IMG/VR virus record: IMGVR_UViG_3300010885_025066
Span: 1-52,691 of that record
Direction: 5' to 3' (one strand)
DNA length: 52,691 nt
Source: a virus
This document shows positions 7,267-14,918 of the stretch, piece after piece; the first letter of the stretch is position 1, and the number at the start of each line of letters is the position of its first letter. The position numbers and the translations under genes are program-made. The notes below the pieces were generated by a model that was not told where the DNA came from, searched no databases, and saw only the letters and a list, made by a program, of their open reading frames with translations.

Positions 7267-8445
7267 CAGGTTTGTTATCCCATTGGCTTTTTATCCGATG
7301 GTTCTATAACTTTCTTTTCGTTATAGCTCAGCATATATTTTCATCTTCAACTTTATTTGGTAAGATGTCGAGTACTCGTGGAAGGATTATATTTATTCAC
7401 CTTCTATGCGTTACACTGTCTTTATACCTTTCGAAATTATAAAGATTAGCACGGTATTCCCAATTTCAGAGTTCACCGTTTTTACTCGATAATAATTCAG
7501 TTGATTTCTCAACTGAACGGCAATAATACAAATAGTTTTCTCTTTTACGTTCCAAAAAAATATTGGAACTTTTAAATATATAATCAGCGAAAATCTTAGA
7601 TTTTTTAATACCTAAACTAAAGTAAAAAATTTCAGGTGAATGTCGTTTGTCATGTAAAATTTTTGTTTTTATACCGGAATGTATAATAACATTTTCTAAC
7701 ATGTTTTTTGTACCTAATAATGTGATACTCAATTTTTTTACTGAGGTCTTATTTGTTAAGATACAACCATCACCATCAAAATATCCTCTAATAAAATGAG
7801 ATATTAAAAACTCCGGAACTTGATTAAACGTTGGAAATTTTACTGTTAATGATTTTTTAGGTGTTATACCTAATTCAATCAATCTTTGTTTAAGATGTTT
7901 GTTAACAATTGAAAATCTACATCTAAATGAATCGAGTTTGATATTATCTTCATATTTTAAAAATTTAGCAAACTTTTTTAAATGTTCTAAATCTTTTAAT
8001 CCTAACGATAATTCAAAATCATTTCTATTTGAATGAATATAACCATCAGCGTAAATAAAACCTAACCAATATGCCTTTTCTTCAGTATCAATTTTATCAA
8101 ATATTTTATCATCAAATTTAGTTATATTTTGATAATTTATAATTTCAATACCACTTTTTTTAAAGTGTTTTGATAATGTTGTAATAGTAACATTTGTTAA
8201 TTTACTAATTTGAGATAACGATAAACCATCTTTATATAATTTAATGGCATCATTAATATCCCAACTAATAATATTTTGTCTATTGATTACATCAACTCCG
8301 GATTTTTTTAAATTTCTAAGAACTTCGTGAATACTAATGGATAGTATCCTTGCGATTTTAGTCGCACTTAAACCTGATTCATACATTTCTTTCATATTTA
8401 TATTTTACTATAAATATAAGAGAAAACTAAAAAGTATTAGTATTT
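7267..8445 (-). mobile_element. Group I-like intron in the P-loop of an AAA+ ATPase gene
   Basis: 1179 nt that separate two halves of one reading frame. The 5' exon ends in GGT (codon for Gly88 of GxxGTGKT) and the intron begins AAATACTAATAC at 8445. The 3' end reads AACCTG at 7267, so the exon ends in U and the intron in G, as group I introns require. Joining restores GVKGTGKTVTAKQ. The endonuclease gene begins about 50 nt from the 5' end. The last 200 nt (7267-7465) are non-coding and contain GUGCUAAUC, resembling conserved core sequence of phage group I introns. I could not draw a convincing P1 pairing by hand. Confidence 0.75.
7466..8395 (-). CDS. LAGLIDADG homing endonuclease inside the intron
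   Basis: 309 residues. Residues 1-40 and 45-85 form two similar helix-turn-helix-like units, each with a G-L-S-x-x-x-I-x-x-L core (GLSATKIARIL and GLSLSQISKLT). Two LAGLIDADG motifs follow: AYWLGFIYADGY (108-119) and FIRGYFDGDGCI (201-212). Both Asp residues of the two active sites are kept, so the enzyme may be active as a monomer. Its likely target is the uninterrupted P-loop region of the same ATPase gene. It is preceded by an AT-rich leader with ATATTTAT-type sequence and could have its own late promoter. Confidence 0.92.
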   Translation of the reverse strand: MKEMYESGLSATKIARILSISIHEVLRNLKKSGVDVINRQNIISWDINDAIKLYKDGLSLSQISKLTNVTITTLSKHFKKSGIEIINYQNITKFDDKIFDKIDTEEKAYWLGFIYADGYIHSNRNDFELSLGLKDLEHLKKFAKFLKYEDNIKLDSFRCRFSIVNKHLKQRLIELGITPKKSLTVKFPTFNQVPEFLISHFIRGYFDGDGCILTNKTSVKKLSITLLGTKNMLENVIIHSGIKTKILHDKRHSPEIFYFSLGIKKSKIFADYIFKSSNIFLERKRENYLYYCRSVEKSTELLSSKNGEL

Positions 8446-8709
8446 ACCAGTACCTTTAACCCCATTCATAAGGATACCCAAGTTTGAATTGGTATTATCG
8501 TATGTTTTCTTAACACGATTAATGAAATTGGTTTCAATACCATATACCTTAGACGGAAGTTTAAATGATCCATCAACAAGTGTGACATAAAATTCACCAG
8601 TTTTTTCATTTAGATTTAATTTATAAACCCCCTTTTCTAATTTTTCTACGTTCTGTGAAACTTCTCTAATGTAGAAATCATTAGAGGTCTTAACCCATTG
8701 ATTGTTCAT
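8446..8709 (-). CDS. AAA+ ATPase, 5' exon (N-terminus to P-loop)
   Basis: 88 codons from ATG 8707-8709 to the Gly88 codon. The protein starts MNNQWVKTSNDFYIREV, has a beta-rich N-terminal part and ends LGILMNGVKGTG, the start of a Walker A loop completed (K-T) by the exon at 6499-7266. If unspliced, translation stops after two more codons (K-Y-stop), giving a useless 90-residue fragment. Transcribed from the promoter at 8732-8762. Confidence 0.8.
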
Positions 8710-8731
8710 TTATTTATTGTTTATAATGATG

Positions 8732-8762
8732 CAAATATAGGTAATAAATTTTAATTACCCAA
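8732..8762 (-). promoter_or_regulatory. Promoter with inverted repeat in spacer
   Basis: Minus-strand TTTG (8760-8763), 20 nt, TATATTTG (8732-8739). The spacer begins and ends with GGTAAT and ATTACC, another inverted repeat between the boxes. It drives the AAA+ ATPase gene and overlaps the end of the gene at 8751. Confidence 0.6.
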
Positions 8763-8999
8763 ATCTTTTTTTCTTTTTAATTTAAATGGTTTTCTTACTT
8801 CCTTACCATTAACCAAATTGTTTTCTTTTCGATAAAATTGTTCTTGTATCAATGTCGTATACGCACCTCTAAAATACTTTTTTTTTGATAAAAAATTTAT
8901 AATATTAGACAAATGACTATCTGTAAGATCTTTAATAAGAATACGTTTACCTTCTTGGGGTGTCCAATAATTAATTTCTCTTAATTCAGAATGTTCCAT
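8751..8999 (-). CDS. Hypothetical protein, 82 aa
   Basis: Short soluble protein starting MEHSELREINYWTPQEGKR. The N-terminal half is mixed; residues 30-60 include LSNIINFLSKKKYFRGAYT. The tail is very basic (KPFKLKRKKDLGN), which suggests nucleic-acid binding. Its start lies 3 nt after the stop of the deoxyribosyltransferase-like gene, so it is in that operon. The stop is inside the promoter of the AAA+ gene. Family not recognised. Confidence 0.6.
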   Translation of the reverse strand: MEHSELREINYWTPQEGKRILIKDLTDSHLSNIINFLSKKKYFRGAYTTLIQEQFYRKENNLVNGKEVRKPFKLKRKKDLGN

Positions 9000-9001
9000 A
9001 A

Positions 9002-9457
9002 TTAGATATTTAAATCCAATAATAATGTGTCTAATGTATTATATAATGGAATGTTATATAACCAACAAAATATTTCAACATTTCCTTTTCTACAATATCC
9101 ATCAGGACAAACAACATAAATTTTACCAGAATCTTTATGTGCACCCAATTCCATCATAGAAATTATTGAGTTTGTATTTGGGTCAAAATACATAACAATA
9201 ATATCTGCATATTCTAATGCGTGTAACTCCCAAGTTACTTGTTGAAAAAATTGCGGATTACTAAATTTTTGTTCCCATGATGAATCCCAATCCAATCGTC
9301 TAGGATTGAATACATCAAATCCATTATTATTAAATGTTTTCTCTAATGGTGTTTGCCAATCTTCTGCAACTCCCATTTCAATTGATCCGGCAAGAAATAC
9401 GGACTTTTTATCCCTATTTCTTAATGCTATATTTTCCGGTGCTCTGTATATTGCCAT
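9002..9457 (-). CDS. Nucleoside 2-deoxyribosyltransferase-like protein
   Basis: 151 residues of the Rossmann-like deoxyribosyltransferase superfamily. VFLAGSIEMG (about 20-29) is the typical substrate-binding start. FNPRR follows, then QQVTWELHALEYADIIVMYFD with its conserved Trp-Glu, and SIISMMELG with the Glu expected to be catalytic. The phage family Nuc_deoxyrib_tr_2 has this layout. Members exchange bases on deoxyribonucleosides or hydrolyse them and are thought to feed base salvage or base-modification pathways. It lies in a three-gene operon with unknown neighbours. Exact substrate cannot be told from the motifs. Confidence 0.82.
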   Translation of the reverse strand: MAIYRAPENIALRNRDKKSVFLAGSIEMGVAEDWQTPLEKTFNNNGFDVFNPRRLDWDSSWEQKFSNPQFFQQVTWELHALEYADIIVMYFDPNTNSIISMMELGAHKDSGKIYVVCPDGYCRKGNVEIFCWLYNIPLYNTLDTLLLDLNI

Positions 9458-9461
9458 ATTA

Positions 9462-10067
9462 TTAATTTTTTTCTAAACTGTTAGGAAAATACAACAAAGT
9501 TGGGTTCTTTTTTTGAACATTGACCCCATGATATTGTTTACTAAAATTCAACATATCAAATTTCTTTGTTATTAAATGATAACCATTCTTAGTTGGAACA
9601 ATATGTTCAACCTTATCACCTTCTGGTTTTAATTTACTTAAATCCAATATTAATTTATTAATATATTCATCATCCTTGGTGTCTATATCTATAATCCATC
9701 TCTTTTCATGAGTTTTTAATTGTCCTACAACACTATCAAATATGTTTTTTTGATTATATGAACCACATTTAATTCTCTCAACTAATTCACCCATCAAATT
9801 TAATGAAACATCTCTATGGTTTTGTTTTTGTACATGAATATATGCTCTCGCCTTAAAAACTTCACATAAAAGTTTAATTTCATCATATCTTAAATCAAGA
9901 TATTCAATACTTTCTACACAATATGTTTTTATTGTTCTTACAGATTGATGATTATTTCTTTCTTGTTCTGGTTGGTCTTTCTTACGTTTGAATACATACA
10001 ACATATAAAAATCCCCCGGATTTTCAAAATTCAGTAAATTCTTTATTATGTTTATATTATCTATCAT
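9462..10067 (-). CDS. Unknown protein with a faint primase/polymerase-like pattern
   Basis: 201 residues. The stretch RWIIDIDTKDDE (about 123-134) followed by HIVPTKNGYHLITKKFD (about 159-175) recalls the hDhD and G-x-H pattern of the archaeo-eukaryotic primase fold, in which two acidic residues and a downstream His bind metal and nucleotide. The domain would be small and zinc-free, and I do not recognise the rest. First gene after the promoter-like element at 10072. Conserved hypothetical is the safe label; the AEP resemblance is a guess from two motifs. Confidence 0.6.
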   Translation of the reverse strand: MIDNINIIKNLLNFENPGDFYMLYVFKRKKDQPEQERNNHQSVRTIKTYCVESIEYLDLRYDEIKLLCEVFKARAYIHVQKQNHRDVSLNLMGELVERIKCGSYNQKNIFDSVVGQLKTHEKRWIIDIDTKDDEYINKLILDLSKLKPEGDKVEHIVPTKNGYHLITKKFDMLNFSKQYHGVNVQKKNPTLLYFPNSLEKN

Positions 10068-10071
10068 AAAG

Positions 10072-10079
10072 CAAATATA
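10072..10079 (-). promoter_or_regulatory. Promoter -7 box (TATATTTG)
   Basis: TATATTTG on the minus strand just upstream of the gene starting at 10067. A TTTG box at the usual 19-20 nt distance is not evident, so it is weaker than the other promoters. Only about 5 nt separate it from the ATG, implying a nearly leaderless transcript. Confidence 0.35.
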
Positions 10080-10100
10080 GGTAAATTATATGAAATAAAA

Positions 10101-10118
10101 AAATCCCCGAAGGGATTT
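10101..10118 (-). terminator. Rho-independent terminator
   Basis: On the minus strand AAATCCC and GGGATTT form a 7-bp stem around a TTCG loop, followed by a run of T. It directly follows the stop (10121-10123) of the small gene at 10121-10288. Confidence 0.8.
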
Positions 10119-10120
10119 CT

Positions 10121-10288
10121 TTATGATTTTTTTTCAACTCTTGAAATTAAACGAAATTTTCGACCATTATAATTAAAGAATGTTTGATCTCCTGCGTTTT
10201 CATTCGTACTCCACGTTTCAATGAAACCTTCTTTCCCTTCTAATGGTTTTGTAACCGCCTTTTTCTCTGTGAATTTAATGTAACCCAT
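10121..10288 (-). CDS. Small hypothetical protein, 55 aa
   Basis: Starts MGYIKFTEKKAVTKPLEGKEG and ends GRKFRLISRVEKKS. I take the ATG at 10286-10288, preceded by purine-rich GGAGAGAGAG. A longer frame to 10357 would start in the neighbouring terminator, and an ATG at 10301-10303 is another option. Basic and beta-rich in appearance, with QTFFNYNGRKFRL in the middle. It has its own TATATTTG box at 10319 and its own terminator, so it is a monocistronic unit. Function unknown. Confidence 0.65.
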   Translation of the reverse strand: MGYIKFTEKKAVTKPLEGKEGFIETWSTNENAGDQTFFNYNGRKFRLISRVEKKS

Positions 10289-10318
10289 AATCTCTCTCTC
10301 CATATAGTGAATTTTTAT

Positions 10319-10326
10319 CAAATATA
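10319..10326 (-). promoter_or_regulatory. Promoter -7 box (TATATTTG)
   Basis: TATATTTG on the minus strand, about 30 nt upstream of the small gene starting at 10288. No TTTG box at the standard distance; that place is occupied by the terminator of the SPFH gene. Confidence 0.4.
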
Positions 10327-10350
10327 GTAAAAAGATTCCATAAAAAAAAA

Positions 10351-10372
10351 TCCCCATCTTTAGATGGGGATC
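10351..10372 (-). terminator. Rho-independent terminator of the SPFH gene
   Basis: On the minus strand ATCCCCATC pairs with GATGGGGAT (9-bp stem, 4-nt loop), followed by at least eight T. It lies 14 nt beyond the stop of the SPFH gene. Confidence 0.88.
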
Positions 10373-10386
10373 TTCAATAATTAAAT

Positions 10387-12282
10387 TTATTTTTTAACTT
10401 CTATTACCTCTTCTGTTGGTTTTTGGACACTCATCATCTCCATTAACTTTAAACCCAACAAACCATCCATTGGTGAACCACTATTACCACCTGAAATAAG
10501 AACTTCAGGTATAATTTTGATTTTGTTCTTACCAATTTCTTCTGTAATTTTAAACTTACCAAAGTTATCAGAACCCATTGCTTCAACTTGAAGTTTGTAT
10601 GCCTCAGCGGTTGCCTTACCAACACTTTCAATAGCAGTTGCTTCCGCTTTACCTACCTGTTCTTTTTGATATGCCTCAGCCTCAGCCATCAACTTCTTCT
10701 GTTTAGATTCCGCTTCCGCCATCAATACCTTTGCTTTGGATTGTGCGTTTGCATTTATCTCCACTGCTTTCGCTTCACCCTCAGAACGTTTAACCGCTGC
10801 TTCCGCTTGACGTTGAGAGATTTCAACTGATTGTTGTGCGGATACCATTTGACCTTGCATATCAGCCAATGCCTTTGCAGATTCCAATGTTTTACGTTGA
10901 TCTTGTGCTTGTTGTTGAACATTGAAGGTCTCCTTTTCTTCCTGAGCAATCTTTCTATCAGTTAGAGTCTTCATCAAAGATTCTGGTGGTGTAATATCAC
11001 CAATCAATGTATCAACAGCGTGTACATTATAATCTTCCAATACTTTACTGATAGACATTTTTGCTGCGTCTTGTCTAGATTGACGAGTCGATAGGAATGA
11101 AATAACATCAGAATCTTGTGCCGAGTTACGGAAATAGTTACCGATAGTTGGTTCAAGTACTTGTGATACCAAGTTCTGCATCGAACCGAAACGTGCAATT
11201 ACTTTTGGTGCGTCAGGTGCTGGAATGTGAATAATTTGTGAAACGTCCAAATTGAATGGGAAACCATCTTTAGAACGTACAGTAATCGTACTCAATCCTT
11301 TATCCAAATTATGTGACTCTGTACGAGCGTTTGCCCAATTCAGTACAAGGTTGGTTGTAGGTACAATTTCAATCTTTGTTGTATAGGTATTGATTGCGTA
11401 TTTACCTGGGTCTAATGGTGTTATACATACACCTTTTTCACCTTTCTTAACAATGTTACCATGTTTGAAACTATCACCTGTTAAATCCTTTCCTTCATTA
11501 CCTACATATGAAATTACAACACCCACATGACCGATAGGAATTTGTGTCATTGCAATTTTTTCAATCTCAACAGCCCAAGGATTAAGGGAATAGTTACCTG
11601 CTTGAATAACTTGTTCCTGTAAACCTCTTTGACCACCATTTGCCAAGAATTTATCAAAATCCTGATAGTTTTGGTGACCATCTACGATTTTACCTGCGAT
11701 GTTACCTGTATCCAATGGTGTACCATCTAAAGCGGTTATAATACCAATCATACCATCTTCAATGTTTATAATATCAGCACCATACACCTCAAATAATTTG
11801 GTATTAATACGATATGTACCATTGTTCAAATAACCAACTTGTTTACCTCTTTGACCACCATTAGTTAAGAACGCACCGGCATCTTGATAATTATCAGATT
11901 CAACATGTCGTGCTAAGATAGCACCTGTTGGTAGTTGACTACCATCCTTTGCCGATACAAGACCAATTTTTCCTTTAGGTATTACTGTAAAGTCAGCAAG
12001 TTCAATAATATATTGCCAAGGAAAGTAACCCCAACCTAAGAAACCCGGAGCCAATGTTTTCGCCTGATAACCAGGTTCACCATTTAAGGCGATAATCTTA
12101 CCATCCGGTAACGATTTGTTGGTACCAAACAAGACAAACTTCTTTGTAACCAAACCAATTTTATCTTCTGGTATAATAACCATACCGAAAAGAACTCTTA
12201 ACGTCCATTTATAACAAACGATCGCTAACAATGGGAAAATAAATCCCCAATAACTCGAAATAAAACTTAACACTTTAACCAT
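10387..12282 (-). CDS. SPFH/Band 7 (flotillin-like) membrane protein
   Basis: 631 residues. A membrane anchor occupies about residues 8-35 (SFISSYWGFIFPLLAIVCY). An SPFH-type region follows. It contains beta-rich modules starting IGLV/IGII, two of which share FLTNGGQRGKQ (138-148) and FLANGGQRGLQ (212-222), indicating internal duplication. Residues about 430-590 form a long helical Ala/Glu/Gln/Lys-rich segment (KALADMQGQMVSAQQ, AEAESKQKKLMAEAEAYQKEQ), as in flotillins. Bacterial SPFH proteins build large membrane-bound cages that organise lipid domains or control membrane proteases. A phage copy could alter the host envelope or shield against membrane-acting defence; this is inference. Monocistronic, with promoter 12333-12363 and terminator 10351-10372. 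Confidence 0.88.
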   Translation of the reverse strand: MVKVLSFISSYWGFIFPLLAIVCYKWTLRVLFGMVIIPEDKIGLVTKKFVLFGTNKSLPDGKIIALNGEPGYQAKTLAPGFLGWGYFPWQYIIELADFTVIPKGKIGLVSAKDGSQLPTGAILARHVESDNYQDAGAFLTNGGQRGKQVGYLNNGTYRINTKLFEVYGADIINIEDGMIGIITALDGTPLDTGNIAGKIVDGHQNYQDFDKFLANGGQRGLQEQVIQAGNYSLNPWAVEIEKIAMTQIPIGHVGVVISYVGNEGKDLTGDSFKHGNIVKKGEKGVCITPLDPGKYAINTYTTKIEIVPTTNLVLNWANARTESHNLDKGLSTITVRSKDGFPFNLDVSQIIHIPAPDAPKVIARFGSMQNLVSQVLEPTIGNYFRNSAQDSDVISFLSTRQSRQDAAKMSISKVLEDYNVHAVDTLIGDITPPESLMKTLTDRKIAQEEKETFNVQQQAQDQRKTLESAKALADMQGQMVSAQQSVEISQRQAEAAVKRSEGEAKAVEINANAQSKAKVLMAEAESKQKKLMAEAEAYQKEQVGKAEATAIESVGKATAEAYKLQVEAMGSDNFGKFKITEEIGKNKIKIIPEVLISGGNSGSPMDGLLGLKLMEMMSVQKPTEEVIEVKK

Positions 12283-12332
12283 AACTGTTTTTTTTTGTTT
12301 AATAAAAATTTTTAATTAATAATATTGAATTA

Positions 12333-12363
12333 CAAATATAAGGTAAATAAAATTACCCACCAA
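12333..12363 (-). promoter_or_regulatory. Promoter with inverted repeat in spacer
   Basis: Minus-strand TTTG (12361-12364), 20 nt, TATATTTG (12333-12340), upstream of the SPFH gene. The spacer holds GGTAA and TTACC arms, the same hairpin-in-spacer design as several other promoters here. Confidence 0.62.
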
Positions 12364-12370
12364 ATTATTT

Positions 12371-12562
12371 TTAATCGTCATCTAATTGACCTAACATTAA
12401 AAAAGAAAATAACACATATATAACCTTATTAAATTGACTCCAATGAAATAAATCATAACTACCAGTGAAAAACCAAAATAATAAAAACCAAAATCCAAAT
12501 GATACAATGATTGATAATATTAGAGTTATAAATTTGAGAATTTGTAATAAAAAATTTTTCAT
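12371..12562 (-). CDS. Small membrane protein, 63 aa
   Basis: Two hydrophobic segments (about residues 4-33 and 45-58), with a short charged C-terminus (GQLDDD). Starts MKNFLLQILKFITLILSI. It lies 1 nt after the stop of the radical-SAM-like gene and is probably cotranscribed. Likely inner-membrane protein of unknown function. Confidence 0.6.
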   Translation of the reverse strand: MKNFLLQILKFITLILSIIVSFGFWFLLFWFFTGSYDLFHWSQFNKVIYVLFSFLMLGQLDDD

Positions 12563-12563
12563 G

Positions 12564-13454
12564 TTATTTATTTAATTCTTTAAAATAATCTTGTATAGTT
12601 AAATTATCCCAACTAGTTTTATTAGGGTTTCGACTAGAAGGACTGAAATACTGATTTACAGCATTGATATAAAAAGAATGTTCACCATTATTAAAGACTT
12701 CCCAATTTTCATTGGTAAAAAATCTTTTAATATTCAATTGTTCTAATGCGAGATTATCGAATGAAACAACCTCAAATTTAGAGAATAATTTATGAACCCA
12801 CCAATACCATTCCTTGTGTGTTTTTGAGGTTAAATTGACCTTCCCTTGATTAAATCCAAAGTCTTTTTCACCTAGTATTAATATCTTCTTAACACCTTTG
12901 GTTGATAAATCTTCAATATCTTGATATGTGTCGATACCTGATATAACATGAAAGACAGTATTAGAATATTCCAATATATATTTAGGTATATCGAATTTCA
13001 ATTCACTTCTATATGAAATCCCTAAACCTTTTATGTAATTTTTTTCAATTACTGATGCAAGACGAAGAATATCTCTTTTGATATGACCTTGGTTAATTGT
13101 TAAATTACAAATAAATCCTTGGTAATGACACCAAATTAAAAAGTTATGTAACTTTTCACTTAATTCATTTGAACCGATAGCCAATTCAATACCTTCTGGT
13201 AATCCTTTAAGTTTATCTTTCAATATTTCAAAATCACACTCCTTACCATCGGTTGTCGCAGATTCATGACAAAATGAACAGAATGATTTACCTGTACTTG
13301 GATTAAATCCAAATGCACATTTTGTACTTACACGAATATCAATGTTCAATGGATAATCCAATTTTAAGTTATCCTCAAATTGGATTATCCTTGTACCATC
13401 TTCAAACAATTCAATACCTGCATTACCATTTTGGTATGTTGCGACTTTATTCAT
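12564..13454 (-). CDS. Radical-SAM-like protein with unusual cysteine spacing
   Basis: 296 residues from ATG 13452-13454, overlapping the upstream stop by 8 nt. After an N-terminal strand comes DIRVSTKC with C46, then C59 and C62 in FCSFCHES: a CX12CX2C pattern at the place where radical SAM enzymes carry CX3CX2C. Longer first loops are known in some QueE and other radical SAM proteins. Later strands (GIELAIGSNELS, NLTINQGH, KGLGISYRSE, VFHVISGID, KILILGEKDFGFN) fit a partial TIM barrel. The aromatic residue before the last Cys is also typical. If correct, it binds a 4Fe-4S cluster and SAM; the substrate is unknown. Confidence 0.6.
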   Translation of the reverse strand: MNKVATYQNGNAGIELFEDGTRIIQFEDNLKLDYPLNIDIRVSTKCAFGFNPSTGKSFCSFCHESATTDGKECDFEILKDKLKGLPEGIELAIGSNELSEKLHNFLIWCHYQGFICNLTINQGHIKRDILRLASVIEKNYIKGLGISYRSELKFDIPKYILEYSNTVFHVISGIDTYQDIEDLSTKGVKKILILGEKDFGFNQGKVNLTSKTHKEWYWWVHKLFSKFEVVSFDNLALEQLNIKRFFTNENWEVFNNGEHSFYINAVNQYFSPSSRNPNKTSWDNLTIQDYFKELNK

Positions 13455-14313
13455 CAATTTTATTTATTGAAAAATTAACAATTCTATATTTTGTTTTGTC
13501 CTTTAAAATCTCTTCTTTTAACAATTCTCTCCTTTTAATGTAGTCATTACAGGATTTATATTCATCATTTGTTTCTTCCAACATTCCTTGAATAGAATAT
13601 ATTGTACTTTCTAAAATAAAGAAAATCGTATTTGTTGAATAATCTTGTTCAATATGCCAAGTATGTTCAAAATAATTATTTGATCTAGTAATTCTAAAAT
13701 GAAAATCAGAATCATCCACAAATACATTATTAGGTGATAATATCTTTTTATCTAACAATGAACTAATCCCATCTTCAATTTCTTCAGATGAAGGTTCATT
13801 AATAAATTTTGTGGTTTTATCTAAACCCTCAATTACCAATTCATATTTATATTTTGGTAATATCATTCTACCACCTTTAAATTCAGGTACATGGTAGAAT
13901 GTTGGATCAGGTGAACTATTATCGTTACCACCAAAAACCCAAGAGTTTTTGTTAAAGATAAAATTCCTTAATTCTTCTTTACTACTTGGTGCAATACCAC
14001 AAGATTCATGGTCAACATAACCACCTTCAACATTTGCAAACACATCTTCTGCACCTGTTTGTTCCATTATCACTTCTCTAAGTGTGTCCGAAACACCATT
14101 ATAGGATTGGGCAACATAATTTGCTTTAAATAAAGCATCATTCGATTTAAACCACTCCCAACCGAATTCACCACCGGTTAATGTTACAATGCCATCTTGG
14201 TCAGGATAAATTGTGTCTAAAACAAATTCCTTTGTTTCATCTGCAATTGAAATACTATGTGAACTTGAACTATTTGTTTCAAATACACCACTTCTAATAA
14301 TTTTTCTTTTCAT
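13447..14313 (-). CDS. Conserved phage protein of unknown function (FETNSSSSHS family)
   Basis: 288 residues from ATG 14311-14313; a start 21 nt upstream is possible but less likely. The N-terminus reads IIRSGVFETNSSSSHSISI, a segment I recall from hypothetical proteins of many large phages and some bacteria. The rest is acidic, with GGEFGWEW, several Trp, and a long charged C-terminal helix (YIKRRELLKEEILKDK). No known catalytic motif. It is directly upstream of, and overlaps, the radical-SAM-like gene, so the two may act together. Its promoter -7 box is at 14332. Confidence 0.7.
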   Translation of the reverse strand: MKRKIIRSGVFETNSSSSHSISIADETKEFVLDTIYPDQDGIVTLTGGEFGWEWFKSNDALFKANYVAQSYNGVSDTLREVIMEQTGAEDVFANVEGGYVDHESCGIAPSSKEELRNFIFNKNSWVFGGNDNSSPDPTFYHVPEFKGGRMILPKYKYELVIEGLDKTTKFINEPSSEEIEDGISSLLDKKILSPNNVFVDDSDFHFRITRSNNYFEHTWHIEQDYSTNTIFFILESTIYSIQGMLEETNDEYKSCNDYIKRRELLKEEILKDKTKYRIVNFSINKIDE

Positions 14314-14331
14314 TTTTTTAATAATTGAATG

Positions 14332-14339
14332 CAAATATA
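14332..14339 (-). promoter_or_regulatory. Promoter -7 box (TATATTTG)
   Basis: TATATTTG on the minus strand, 18 nt upstream of the gene starting at 14313. No TTTG box at exactly 20 nt. Confidence 0.4.
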
Positions 14340-14365
14340 TATGTTTAATTTTAATTAAAGAAATT

Positions 14366-14836
14366 TTATAATCCTAATTCTTTTAATTGTTTAATTGTAT
14401 TTTTTGTTGAGGTATGTAATATACCTATTCCACCTGTATTAATCCAATCATTGATGTTAACTTGTCTATCATCAATTAATATTGAATCAGGACTTGCAAA
14501 TTCTTTTTTTCTGCTAGCACTTCTTAAAATTAAATCAACACCCGGTAATTCTCTTTGTCCCCACAATTTCTTTCCAACAATTGAACTATGATCTCTTGTA
14601 GGGGCGGATAATAATTTTGGGTTATATTTTTTTACATACTCCCACAATTCTTTACCATCAGATGTCCATTTAAGATTATTCCAATATTTTACTCCCGCTT
14701 TATTTATTGGTGCAAAAAACTTTGCATCACTTCGATGTGTCTTACCTATGTTAATCCCAGTTAAATCATAATAACCTCTATTGAAGTCAACAAGAACTCC
14801 GTCAAGGTCAACAAAAATATTATATGTTTTTTCCAT
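14366..14836 (-). CDS. HAD-family 5'(3')-deoxyribonucleotidase-like phosphatase
   Basis: 156 residues from ATG 14834-14836, chosen because a longer frame would start inside the promoter at 14841. HAD motif I is FVDLDGVLVDF (the two Asp residues near 10 and 12). A motif II-like LLSAPTRD follows, and motif III/IV is ILIDDRQVNINDW near the C-terminus. The compact size and the NT5C-like cap match small deoxyribonucleotidases of phages. It would dephosphorylate deoxynucleoside monophosphates and fits the nucleotide-metabolism genes elsewhere in the window. The substrate is inferred from family resemblance. Confidence 0.82.
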   Translation of the reverse strand: MEKTYNIFVDLDGVLVDFNRGYYDLTGINIGKTHRSDAKFFAPINKAGVKYWNNLKWTSDGKELWEYVKKYNPKLLSAPTRDHSSIVGKKLWGQRELPGVDLILRSASRKKEFASPDSILIDDRQVNINDWINTGGIGILHTSTKNTIKQLKELGL

Positions 14837-14840
14837 AATA

Positions 14841-14871
14841 CAAATATATGAAAAAAAATTCAATAAAACAA
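14841..14871 (-). promoter_or_regulatory. Bacteroidetes-type promoter
   Basis: Minus-strand TTTG (14869-14872), 20 nt, TATATTTG (14841-14848), immediately upstream of the nucleotidase gene (start 14836, nearly leaderless). The -33 box abuts the terminator at 14872-14899. Confidence 0.6.
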
Positions 14872-14899
14872 AAAACCCACATAAAATTATGTGGGTTTT
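14872..14899 (-). terminator. Rho-independent terminator, probably bidirectional
   Basis: A stem of about 13 bp (AAAACCCACATAA with its complement) closed by a 2-4 nt loop, flanked by A and T runs on both sides. It ends the transcript of the gene at 14919-15188 and is joined to the next promoter. Confidence 0.85.
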
Positions 14900-14918
14900 A
14901 CTTTTTGGTTTTTAGGGA

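Noticed and set aside
7267-8709. Intein in the AAA+ ATPase
   Set aside because: There is an in-frame stop two codons after the 5' exon, and the endonuclease is in a separate frame with its own start and stop, so a protein-splicing element is excluded.
10449-11198. Several frames inside the SPFH gene on both strands
   Set aside because: Products of the Ala/Glu/Gln-rich repetitive codons of the helical arm; no independent signals.
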